Source of the DNA: Saxidomus purpurata
Lineage: Eukaryota; Mollusca; Bivalvia; Venerida; Veneridae
Direction of reading: 5' to 3'
NCBI GenBank assembly: GCA_022818135.1
Contig: JAFMSR010000017.1
Span: 13,711,958-13,775,957 of the forward strand
Length of the DNA stretch: 64,000 bases
The translations under genes were made by a program, and so were the position numbers. Shown piece after piece: positions 11,665 to 22,930 of the stretch. The notes under the pieces are model-generated. The model was not told where the DNA came from. It saw only the letters and a list, made by a program, of their open reading frames with translations, and did no database searches. Within the stretch, counting starts at the first letter, position 1. Each line of letters starts with the position of its first letter.

Positions 11665-12582
11665 ACGCAACATCTTTCTGGTATTGCTGACTCGTTTGTG
11701 CGTCAAGGGCTTTAAAATTTTTCTAAAAAGCGAGTTTCTATTTTAAGATGCAAGCCTAACAAAATTTAAGACGGTTTGAAGTAATTTTCCTTACCTTGTG
11801 TCCCTTTTTTATTTTTATTTTTTCCATTTTTTTGGCAACACTCATGGACAGTGTGCTCAATTTGTTCAAATGGTATGACAAGATAATAGTCGATGACTGC
11901 TTAATAAAAAAATAAAAAACTGTTCCGCCAGTTTTTGAAATTGCCACCACATTATGTTTACATGTATAGGTTCCGGTTTCATGTTGCGTCACATTGGTAG
12001 ACGGAGAACCAGTTTTAGAGGGACGTCACTCCTAGCAGTTTGTGTTTGATTACATGGCGTATGTCACTCCTTTTCTTTTTTCAGTCTACCGGGTACTTCA
12101 GTGGTAAAATATGAAAGTTAGGATCCGGGGAAAATAAGATCACATTTTGTTAGCTTGGTTCTTATATAAATGTAAAAAGACAAAACAAAGCCGGAAAAGG
12201 CATAATCCCGACATCGACCTCCTATGGCTCTAACTCCAGTTTTAACAACAAGAAATGAAACCATTGTAATTAAACCATGGTGAATCTGGATACTTGAAGA
12301 GCATGTTAGTGTTGTTTTATAGCAGTCAATATTCCAATCCATAGAGTTCTCTTTTGCATAAAATATCGCTATGATTTAAGGTTGTTTTTCATCTTGTTCA
12401 TACATACAATAATGTATAAAATTCGGATGCACGAATTCGGATACTACACGTCAAAACGTACAAGAGATAGGGAAAACTATGCGGAGAATAAAGTAATTGC
12501 CCGCTTTCATATAAAAGTGTTATCCAGTGTCCTCGTAGTAACGTGTCCAATTTTTTTTATAAACGAAAGTTAAGTATTTTGA
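11665..12582. other. Intergenic, nothing recognised
   Basis: AT-rich sequence with only short random open frames. Confidence 0.4.
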
Positions 12583-12975
12583 CATGACTGGCAACTTCGA
12601 TTGACAAAATGGCATACGCATATTTTATGGAATGATCAAACTGTAGGTCGTGCCTCGAGTGAATTTACACGTGCTGTTTCTATTATTTGAAAGAAAATTG
12701 TAGAGAAATATCCTAACAAGAAATATAACTTTATGGTGCGGTTCCTATATCCCGAAAAAAAGAAACAATATTATCTGCTACATGCAATAAATTATTCCAG
12801 CAGACACCACGAAGTAAGAGAAATTGTCAAAAATTGGACACCAGGCCATTCAGGTATACAAGAAATAGACATTATACATTCTATCATTGAGAAAAGGCTC
12901 AGGGCTTCTTTTGTTTATAGTCCGTTTAACATGATAACAAAGTTGGTCCAAACAAATTGTTTGTTATTCAGCTAA
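12583..12975 (+). pseudogene. Degenerate protein-coding stretch, family uncertain
   Basis: One frame reads coherently from 12583 to the stop at 12973-12975 with a single in-frame TGA at 12688-12690. Before the stop: LRLTKWHTHILWNDQ and RASSEFTRAVSII. After it: IVEKYPNKKYNFMVRFLYPE, KQYYLLHAINYSSRHHEVRE and IVKNWTPGHSGIQEID. The composition looks coding, and the QYYLLHA...REIVKNW segment recalls the C-terminal part of three-Cys-motif partner (TcmP-like) proteins, but that likeness is weak. It could be a single-exon gene fragment killed by one stop, a retrocopy, or chance. Confidence 0.35.
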
Positions 12976-13504
12976 GGGAGAAAAGATGCTTTGATTTCCA
13001 AACTGCTACAATCACAGTTCTTTCAATCAGGTTCCGTTTTTAAAGGTTTAAGCTTAAAACATATGTGAATGGTCTGCCCTTTCATGTATTTTGCAAGACT
13101 TCTTGTTTAAGTACCGGTAAGTATCCTCAGGCAAAATAGGTCTTTAGAAAAAAATGCCTTACTGAGGCAAAACAATTGAAATTAAAGCCAAACATGTCTG
13201 ACAAGAAGAGAAAGGATATTAAAAGCATGTTAAGATGCCAGAAGATTATTGTACTTTCATGGAAAAGATTTGAGAGAATTCTATTAAAGATGCTGATACT
13301 TTGAACACTAAAAGACAATCATGTAGGTGTTGCAACTTTGCTTGGTTACTTTTGTCTGTTAGAAACATTGTAAGTGAAGTTTTTGTCTACAGAGATCAGT
13401 ATGCTTTATGTATAATGGCATTTTATTCTTTTCTGAGAAGATATAACAGTTGATATATTGATATAAAGTGGCCTTAACTTTAAATCGTCCACACAGAAAT
13501 CATG

Positions 13505-13870
13505 CAAAGATTCGAAGACGAAGTCTACAAGAGCTTACGCCTTGATGGTTTGTCAGTCGTCCGTCTTTCCGTCTGTCCGTAAACATTTCCTTGGTAACAC
13601 TCTACAGGCCATAATTTTCATTTGACTTTCATGAAACTTGCCTAGAAGGTTGTCTGTACATGAACCCTACTGCCTTTTGGGGCATTGGGTTGAAGGTCAA
13701 GGTCACAGTGACCAAAACATTGAAAACCATTTCCGCTCAATCTTTTGAGATGTAATTACCAGGAACAGTCTTCGAACGTCATATGATTAGTCTTACTGAG
13801 TAGATGATCCCTCAGTAGGTCAAGGTTAAGGTCACAGTGTCCTCTGTAAGCGTTAGGTCACGTCCGCTTT
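13505..13870. repeat. Interspersed repeat block with GTCCGTCTTTCCGTCTGTCC and GGTCAAGGTCACAGTGACC
   Basis: Sequence types of this kind are common dispersed repeats in bivalve genomes. The half-palindromic phrases around 13695-13720 recur as GGTCAAGGTTAAGGTCACAG at about 13818. No protein is encoded. Confidence 0.45.
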
Positions 13871-14884
13871 ATATTGTTATTCTGATGAAGGCTTTCGCTG
13901 AAACGTTTATATGAAAATGATGATATAAAATCGTTGTTGTAATAATGTTTTGTTGTTGAGTTTTCCATTCTTACTGTTATTAAGGTTACAAATTGTATGA
14001 GCACTAAAATTGTTTTACGAGTCTCAATTTAGTTGTTCTTGTTCAGAAAAGTTCTCAAAATTGTTTGACAAACGCTTACTGTTTTGCATTAAACCATGTG
14101 TTTCAAAAACATTTTTTGCTAATTTGCTGGACAATATGTTTGCCTATTTTGATAATTTCTTCGTCAACTGAAATAAAAAAATGTTTAGCGGGCTCAGCTG
14201 TGTAGGCTGAATGAACGTGTCAGTATGGGTTTTAAGTGAGTTTTAGCTATCAGTAATTATGTTGGAATCTTCAATTAGAATAATGCTGACTCCACAGAAT
14301 CATGTAAATATTGACATTACCTTGATCTATCTTCAGAAGAGCACTTTAAGAATAACTCTTTTACATTTAGTTTTGCCTTTTTGCTCCATCTCGAAATATA
14401 GTTTTTATTTATCTCAAAACTTATTTGGCATGATAAAATATTGATATGTGTCACTATTTTATATAAACACTTATTGTTAAACTCAAATTTTAAAGTATCA
14501 TTACAGTCGGACGAAACAGATAAAAGTTAAGCAAGTTGAAAAGTTCAACTTCATTTTTCTCAAAATAGCAAAATTGTAGATAGGACATTTAAAGGATAAG
14601 ACGAATTTATTTACATTTTTAGCCGACAGCTCTTCCGTATCATTTGTATCATAAATTGTTGACATTTAACTCTGCACTACATTTTGATATAATGAGCAGT
14701 GACTTTAAAAAGCACTATTTTTAATGTTTACCTAATCGATCTCATTTACCTGACTATACTATATTTTAAGACATACATAAAATAATATGTTTCGTGGAAT
14801 AAAATTAGGTATTTGAGTTGGTATACAATACGTTTATAAACATGGACCATTCCGTTTATTTTATCTATTAGAGATTCAATCATT

Positions 14885-15075
14885 ATTTAAGAAATACGAT
14901 CTATGGGGGGGGGGGGTTTTTAGGAATGGGAGGATTCCCCGGAGGTGATGGGCCTGGCGGAATAATTCACGAGGGCGAAGCCCGAGTGAATTATTACGCA
15001 GGCACATAACCGACGGGAAATGCTTCAACTTCGGGAAAAAAACCCAAGCCATAGATTATTTCGATTCTTATAAGC
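14885..15075. repeat. Imperfect foldback hairpin containing a poly-G run
   Basis: AAGAAATACGATCTATGG on the left and CCATAGATTATTTCGATTCTT (position ~15049 onward) on the right are inverted. The core GAATAATTCACGAGGGCGAA folds onto GCCCGAGTGAATTATT. The G run at about 14906-14917 is prone to miscalling. Confidence 0.6.
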
Positions 15076-16290
15076 CGAATTTATGAAAACTATCGTAACT
15101 ACTACGGACCTTTTTTCAGTTCGGCCGTAATGTGTAAAATAGCATAAATAGTGGCTATTGGAATTCACTCCCCTATTCGGGCAACCAGTCAAGATATCAG
15201 ACATAACTATATTATACAAACTTATTTTAGTTTTATCATCTAGATTTTAATACGTAAAATATAAAAACAGTACCTGACCGTGACATTTTGCAGACGACGT
15301 CAGATTCAGAACTTAACAAAGCAGACAATCGATTTTAAAAGCGAACCGTTAATCTGAACTGTACAACGTTTTAACGTGGAGTAATGACGTCAGTGTGATG
15401 ACGTCAACGTTTTCATTCATTGTTTTGTCTCCCGGAATCAAAACATTGTATGACGTTAATCCTGAATTTTCTTAGCCTTTTTAAAGGAAAACAAGGTGAA
15501 GGTATTCTAATGCTTAATTGACTCAATCAAAAATAAAATTTAGGTGCTTAAACACAATTATTTCTTGTGATGTATTTAAACAGATATTATTTCCGTTTCT
15601 ATATTTTATTTTCTGCGCGGGAGTAAATTAGAAAAGTCGGAAGGAGCTACTTCCTTGTCCGAAACTCCGCCTTCTTTTCCGAGTGCTTTAATCATATTAA
15701 TGCACTCGAATTGACTATAGAAATATACCATAGGCATATCAGAATTAATATGGATACCTTTTTTCATTTCTATTTCTCTGAAGTAGTACTGGTACCATGA
15801 CGGTGGTTTTAGTTGAACGCTCATTATTTTAAATCTTTATGACTTCATGAGACCATACTAAACATATTTCATGCTTGAGCTATAAAAACAAAAGTTGTAT
15901 GCGTATATGGCACAACTTACACAATAAGTGTTTCATAACGGTATTAGTTAATAAACATTGTCTCATAAAATTCCAGTAAATTAAAGTGACATTTGAAGCA
16001 ACCTTTTCACCTTTGCAGTTTCAGATTGCTTCTGTTAGTATATGTATAGAGGCTATTTGTTTGTATTGAGTGAGTATGGAAAAGTGATTCAATTATCACA
16101 TTTTCTCGAGCGCTTTTTATTTTATGTTATTTGTTAAAAGTTGTTACATGCACAAAATATATCTATATCATGTGCATATACCACAGAAATAAGCAGTTCC
16201 GGGCATAACTGATATGAGATCTCTATCATCACACTCTGTCCGCTGAAATATGAAAACATTTAATGATAGAACACAGTTATATTAATTATG
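15076..16290. other. Intergenic, nothing recognised
   Basis: AT-rich. The open frames at 15025-15219 and 15606-15824 show no splice-bounded structure or known domain. Confidence 0.4.
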
Positions 16291-16295
16291 GGTTT

Positions 16296-16296
16296 A

Positions 16297-16327
<31 letters not shown>

Positions 16328-16410
16328 GGTAATAAAAATAATACTACTACTAATTATAGTGATAATAATGATGATAATAAAAATAGGATAATAATAATAA
16401 TAATATTGAT
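16296..16410. repeat. (AAT)n / (ATA)n microsatellite, interrupted
   Basis: Runs of ATA/AAT triplets at about 16299-16327, 16335-16385 and 16389-16405 with interruptions. Confidence 0.9.
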
Positions 16411-17681
16411 GGTTAAAAAAGGTTACTCAGTACATGAAAGGACTTCTAAAATAATAATAATACTGTAGAAAGAATACAAAGAGCTTAACTCTACATAACA
16501 TAATTATATACATGAAAGGACACTCTGTGCAAGTAATGATATAGAAAAAATACTGCTATGATAATAACTGTATTCCATTTGTTCTAAAACGGTGTTGATG
16601 TAAGCCTTTTGTTCGCATTTTGGGCGTTTACCAAGGAAAATAATTTCATATTTTATGCAATGTCACTGAAAAGATACGGCGCTATATAACACCTGCATGC
16701 ACTTAGATTAATAAGGAATGTGTTTGTCACCTGCATGGGAATGTTTACAGATAACTTGTCATCTGACGACTGAAGAGTGTGGTGGTATCCTCTGATAATG
16801 GTTAAACCGTAAGAATTGACCTTACGGTCTTTCATTGAGGTAAAAAGATAGTAAGATTGCCTATATTGATATCAAAGTATTGGTATTAGTACTTAGGATG
16901 ATAAAAAAGATACATAGACATACTATTACGACGCTTTGCTGTAAAACTGTCATTGTTACAGTCAGTATAAGATTATTCAATATGTATCATTTACTGAGAT
17001 TTAAGATCAAATATATCCAGAAATAAAGAAGATAGAATCTTAAAGCTACACTGTAAGGGTAGGGCGGAGCACGTCGTAAATAACGTAATTTTTCTGCGAT
17101 GTATAAACGTATTTTGTCATTATTTCGAAGCCGTACACATGGAATTCTGCGGAATTATGTCGGCTACATATGTTACATTGACGTCAATATAATAGAATGT
17201 TGCTTTTGTGACGTCAATACTGTTTCACAGATACTACATCAGCTTCTTTATAAAAGAAAACGTGCTAAGTATCAAGGCAAGTTAATGGCGTTATCAGAAA
17301 GTACTGAAACACGGACGATAATCATTTTTCTAAATCTTATAGAATGATTGATTCGCTGGCTAAAATGTTATATATCACTATAAATCGCCAAGTAAAAAAC
17401 ATTTGCATATTTTCATATACGAGGTGTTATCTAGAGGTTACTTTACATACCAAGTTGTATAGTGGCAAGATAACACGTATCTAAATTGTTATTGAAAATG
17501 ACATAAGACATTTTCATGCATGGGTTTTGTTCCTGGTATATCATATAAATAAAACATTCGACATTTCAAATTGACAAAACATAGATTCGTCTTTATATCG
17601 ATAAATTATCATTTCAAATCTTTGCTCTTCCTCAAAGCAGGACTTAACTGTGTGTCTTTAAGTCATTATATTTCGATAAAC

Positions 17682-20414
17682 ATGGATTTCCAATGTATAA
17701 CTTTCCCTTATGAAATTTTTCCGCGATTCCGCTTTGCATATTTAAAATCTTTTGACTTCCAAACAAGATATAATGTGTTTAAACACAAGTTGTCTGGGGA
17801 AAGGTTAAAACCATCACGGTTCGTTACAGTGCATCTTTGTAAAAAGAGGAACGAAACAGAATTTCCAATTTCAGTAAATGATTTGATTTTGAACCCAACA
17901 GAAAAAGATAATGTTAAAACGGGACAGGTTATCAAATTCAGAAATATCAGGTCATACATAACAAACCAAAAAGAAACTATAAGCGCGGCTTCTTTGTTAA
18001 TTGTTGGATGCAGCGCGTATAGGGAAATAGATAAACTCGGTTCTACAAAAAATGCTGCCGTTTTAATTGCTAATGATGACCAAACAAAAGAGCGGTTGAC
18101 AGAATATTTTAGGGGCAACAAGCAAATGATTGTCACTGTAACAAAGAAGGCGACTATTGTCAATGAAGTCAATACTTTGTTGGAACGATGTGCACTTGCA
18201 CCGCTGAAACAAATAAGCGAGGATTGTTACAGCTCGTTGCAACCAGAATGCAAGAACTCCGCAGAACTAATGACAGCATCCTCTGACATGTGTTTGCTTC
18301 CTGAAAAGTACAGGAAAGTAGAGAGCGAAGCCGAATTTGTCCACACATCTCCTTCTCGGTGCAATGGTTTTGTGTTACCCGACAAGATTGAAGCTAGGAA
18401 ACAATCTAACGGCATTGTACACAAAACGACTCAAAGTTCTCACTCCCACATCTTATTGCTACAAACAAGAGCAAGGACGCACAATGAACAGCAAAAGAGA
18501 CAGAACGTTTCCGGACATCCAGATATGCGCTCTGCTGTTTCCTCTGACAATAAACCCGGCTGTAGCAAAAGGAAAGGCACGGCCGATATGAAAGAAACTT
18601 ACCCCCGCAAGGTTAAAAAAAGGAAAGGTACGTTATCAAATTTGAAATGTAAACATTTATAAATCTTATGTACAGTATGAACCAATCAAAAACAGTAACT
18701 AGGACATGTACAGGTATTAACTGTTTACTTTGTACATTGGCAAACTTAAAAAAGTCAACAGTATAACTCTTAATGTGTTGAAACATTGGTGGTTATGTAT
18801 TCCAAGAAATCATTTTCGGATAAGCGTTAATACTGTCAGCGTTTTTATTTTTTAATCTTACTAATTAAGTACAAATTATTATCGCACGTGTACTCTTATC
18901 TGTAAACGATACTTTGTGTAATATGCCCTTTGCAAAATAGGTGGAAAGAAAACTGAAGATCTGGAGAAAGATACATCACCGGAAGTAAGCAAAAACCATT
19001 CGAACAAGGCTTGCGATGAAGATTTCTATGAGCGGCTTTTAGAGGGAATTCTCTGTACGGGATGAGTAATATTCCTGAAGAATTCAGACCTGATGTCCCT
19101 GAACAAAACTACGATTTCAGCAAAGAGGTAAATTTTAGAAGAGAGAAAATAGTTTGTATTGCTTTAAATGTTTTATCTACATGGCTGGTACATTTATTAT
19201 CTGGTGAGAAACAAGAGATATGAGAGAAATTCATTTTTTCTTCTGTGATTTTCATAAACAAGCAATTAAACCTTTACCAATTTTGACGAAAAATCATATA
19301 ATGAAAAAATATGGCAATGTATATGAGAGTACATAAAGAGGACCGACTTCGAAGGGAAAGTCGTATATAAAAATACAACTCATTTTAAATATTCGATATA
19401 TGTAACTTTCGTAAAGCATTCAACAGCCGTTTGTGTGTTCATGTTGAGTCTGGTTAATATCAAACAGGTATAATTTGTATATTTCAGCTGAGAAATGAAT
19501 TGTTCGGGATATGCCCAACGATAAGAAGAATAGGCTATCGTTACCGAACATTTTATGTTTACGCTGCTACACCAAAAAATCCTATAGATGGAGCTGAACG
19601 AGACAGCATAATTGCATCTGTGTTGCAAAAGTATGGTATCAACAGGTTTGAAATAGCGTCATGCGCTGACAATTTCACCGAGTTCAGTCACGTCGGAGCT
19701 AAAATAGAAGCAAGATCGTCACGGATAATCTCGTTGAGGACAAGAAAAATAAGTAAGGTAGTCAAAGGGGGCACACTAGGGTGTTTTGTAAATATGAATG
19801 AGGGAGAAAAGCAGTGCGGTCTTCTAGCTAAACATGTGTGTGAACATTGTAGTGAAATCTATGATGTCGCTAATGGAAACAATGAATGGCTTGGTGACAT
19901 TATTCCAGAAACGAATACTCCGAAATTGGGAAGTCTTGACATTTCTGCCACATTGATGATGAAACACATTGAAGACGACCAAACAAAGCTCATGGATACT
20001 CGGGGAAATCGCAAGAAAGGGGTCTTACATGAATACAACGATTCTCAGCCTGATGCAATATGTAGGACTGGTCAGTCTGTGTATATTTATGGGGCTACTT
20101 CGAGTCCTGGGATAGGGGAAATTACAATGCCATTTGTCGATTGCGGCCTTTCCTCTGCTTTAATTCAGGTAGAGGATCAATTTGATTATGACGAAGAGGT
20201 TGAATCACGTTTCGCTCAAGGGGGAGACAGTGGCGCTATAGTATGTGTAGAGGATATTGATAATAATGTGCATGCATTAGGTATGGTAATGGGGTCGGAT
20301 TTGAAACCTCGTAATAACATGTCGACAGCCAGAAGCACATACCTTACGGTGCCTTTATCAAAAGGTATACAACAATTAGAAAATGATACCGGAGAAAGAT
20401 TTACCTTATGTTAA
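17682..20414 (+). CDS. Trypsin-fold (PA-clan-like) protein with unrecognised N-terminal region; possible frameshift
   Basis: Exon 1 runs from the ATG at 17682 (context AAACATGG) to 18627, donor AAAG|GTACGT. Exon 2 is 18941-19127, acceptor AAAATAG, donor GAG|GTAAAT. Exon 3 is 19488-20414, acceptor ATTTCAG, stop TAA. The N-terminal ~315 residues match nothing I recognise; they end in a basic nuclear-localisation-like stretch PRKVKKRK. Exon 3 reads as a trypsin-like domain: His in LLAKHVC (codon 19833), Asp in SLDIS (19938) and Ser in QGGDSGAIVC (20229), spaced 35 and 97 residues apart. Whether it cleaves peptides is unproven. Exon 2 enters in one frame, meets TGA at 19063, and leaves in another frame (MSNIPEEFRPD...). 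A single missing base near 19046 would restore a 686-residue protein. Alternatively, the in-exon donor GAA|GTAAGC at 18985 joins exon 3 in frame (638 residues). Exon structure is well supported; function is not. Confidence 0.72.
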
Positions 20415-20469
20415 CTGGCAAGCTTTGTTTTTCTGATTTGTTTTATTAAACAAATAAGTTCCTCTGATA

Positions 20470-20475
20470 AATAAA
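20470..20475 (+). promoter_or_regulatory. Polyadenylation signal AATAAA
   Basis: A canonical hexamer 56 bases after the stop of the trypsin-fold gene, on the coding strand. Position and sequence fit; no transcript data. Confidence 0.5.
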
Positions 20476-20573
20476 TCACAGGGACACAACGGTTTAGGCA
20501 ACATACAGTGCAAACAGCGTACATATCCAGATGTACACGGCAACAACCCGCATGACTTATACTAAAATTTTAT

Positions 20574-21052
20574 TAGCTCGTCTGATTTTTGAAAAAAATG
20601 ACGAGCTATTGTCGTCACTTGATTGTCGGCGTCGTCGTCGGCTATCGTGTTTTACAAACAGCTCTTGTTGAGATTGTATTAAGGGCTCATGGGGTAAAGC
20701 TCAAGAATTGTTTTTTTCTAAAACTATTCAATAGGGAAAAAATACAATATCTTTAGTTGCAGTTGAATTATTGTGTCCAAACTTAGTGTCTAGTAATTAT
20801 TTACGAAAACCTTTTGTGGGATTGTGATACGGGGTCAAGGTTAAGGACACTGTTGCTTAAAAAATGGTGATCAATTAACCGTAGCATGATAAAATCAGAC
20901 GAGCGCCCGGCACCCGCAGGTGGTGCTGTAAACCTTTTGTGGGATTGTGGTACGGGGTCAAGGTTAAGGACACTGTTGCTTAAAAAATGGTGATCAATTA
21001 ACCGTAGCATGATAAAATCAGACGAGCGCCCGGCACCCGCAGGTGGTGCTGT
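20574..21052. repeat. Dispersed element with inverted GCTCGTCTGATTTT ends and a 123 bp tandem duplication
   Basis: GCTCGTCTGATTTT at 20576-20589 is the inverse of AAAATCAGACGAGC at 20891-20904 and again at 21014-21027. The right portion is doubled: 123-base units starting at 20807 and 20930 are nearly identical, each ending in CCGGCACCCGCAGGTGGTGC. Apparent protein frames here are repeat-derived. Confidence 0.75.
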
Positions 21053-21884
21053 TGTAAAATGTATTTGAACTTTCAATGTTCTTACCCTAATATGTATGTC
21101 TGAGTGAATGTGTAAATATTCTGTATCATGCTGATTTTTTACAATATGCGTAATTTTGTTTAATATATTCAATATTGAAATTTTCATGAAATAACTTTAG
21201 TATGTATAACTGTACATAGGAAGTTCTTGAGTTTGTTGACGTCTGTGAAATGTCATATTTCAAACTTGATGTCCGACGGCAACATGTCAAGTCCACAACC
21301 TGCTATTGAAGGAAATGTCGTATTGTAGGTGACACGCCGTCCAAATCAATTCCAAATATTGAGATGGACGAGGAAGTTACAGTCAATACAAAGTCTCATG
21401 TGCCAATCTTTATCGAACTCGACAGAGTTGCGACTTTAGCAGTTCTGTGCACGTGCGTGCATCAGTGCTTGCATCCAGCCGTCCGGGCTGTAACTTCCAC
21501 ATGCAGTGAGCAATTTTTAATTGGTTTGGCACTACTGTTCACCACAAGGGGCAAATGTGTCGCGATCTAGATCCATGCCTGTTGCTCAAAAGTAAATGTC
21601 TCACTTGAAATTAAATGTCAAACATGAACACATGAAGATGGACGGACGTACGTAAATATACCGAACCGAAAAAGTGACAACTAAGTCGGGTCAACGCCAG
21701 TGGGATCGACAACAATATTTTATTGTATTTTTTTAATTATATGAACTTAGACTTACGTTTATGTTATTTGTTGCAATAGTTTTTGGTATTTTCATACTTC
21801 ATTCACTCATTGAAAGTTTCTTGTTGAGGCGTGAATGAGGCTACAGACTGATACCTATTGATCTGACCATTGTGGTAATTTGGG
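21053..21884. other. Intergenic, nothing recognised
   Basis: Unique-looking sequence without a supported gene; the open frame at 21364-21570 has no splice context or known motif. Confidence 0.35.
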
Positions 21885-22039
21885 TTGATTGCGGGTTCGA
21901 GCCCAACATAACTTTGGCCACGACCGTACCTCCTCATATGACACCAGTTCTGTTTTTCCCATGAAGCAGATTGCGAGTGACTCGATAAGCTTCAATCTTT
22001 CTCCACAATCGAGCTAAAATAAATTTGTGTAAACTAAAG
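21885..22039 (+). mobile_element. tRNA-derived SINE, 5'-truncated copy
   Basis: It carries the B-box GCGGGTTCGAGCCC, CCTCATATGACACCAG, GAGTGACTCGATAAGCTTCA and the tail of the family at 3471-3671. The head with box A is absent or unrecognisable. Confidence 0.8.
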
Positions 22040-22461
22040 GAAACTCCTTAATAATACCAGGGATCTTGTACATGTATATACGATCCCTGAATATTCAATA
22101 GATAGATAGAGCTATCTATAGTGCGTCTGAGAACAATTTTCAAATTAAGTTTTAGCCGTGATTGTAAAATATGTTAGTTAAATCCTTTCGCGTTCCTTCG
22201 ATATAGTCGTTTTTTTAATGGAAACTTTGTTTTCAGCTACATGTATTTGGAAAGTCCTTCTGTAAGCACAAAGTATTAGAGAGCACATAGGCTTGATCTT
22301 CCAGGAGGAACAAGCAGAAGGCGACCGAAAATGCTATATCACAAGGTTTAAACTTACTCCCCATTCTGTACAGTTGCGTCACAGTGACTCAAATCATTAA
22401 ATTGTTCTTGTTTTCGTTTGATGATGTTGTTGATTTTCAAGGTAATGTTATAAGCTCTTAA

Positions 22462-22930
22462 TTGAAATTATCGCAAACATCTGGGCTCGTCCATCATATC
22501 CACTGCTTGAAAAATGCAGTTTATAGCGACAGTTTAACGCACGTAATTGCAAGTTGTACCATTAGTGCAGATAGACGGGAGATGTTGTATAGTATCTGCG
22601 ATGATGAATTTATATTGAATCTAAAACATCTAGACTCGAAAATGTTCTTCTTGTATCTCCTAGGTGCAAAATATGATAATGGACCGTGTGTCCCGGATTC
22701 CCAGATAGACGTAATATTCACGATCTTATTTGAGTATGTAATTGAATGTCTCAATAACTATATGTAATTAGAGTACAGTTACCCCGTGCACGGAAACAGA
22801 CACTCGTAATCATGTACCTATCTTATTCTATGTATGTCTTTGATTGCTGTAAGTTGTATATATTGTATTTTTGCTTTGTAATCCATATATGACATGTAAC
22901 ATGTCAATCTCCCGTTCTGTTCTGTAGTGA
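22462..22930 (+). mobile_element. 3' end of a non-LTR (LINE) retrotransposon, truncated
   Basis: The frame ending at 22767 gives THVIASCTISADRREMLYSI, then FILNLKHLDSKMFFLYLLGA and a short tail. The H...C...R pattern after a lost Cys pair is the usual C-terminal zinc-knuckle end of LINE ORF2 proteins. AT-rich 3' UTR-like sequence follows to about 22930. Everything upstream, including the reverse transcriptase core, is missing. Confidence 0.6.
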
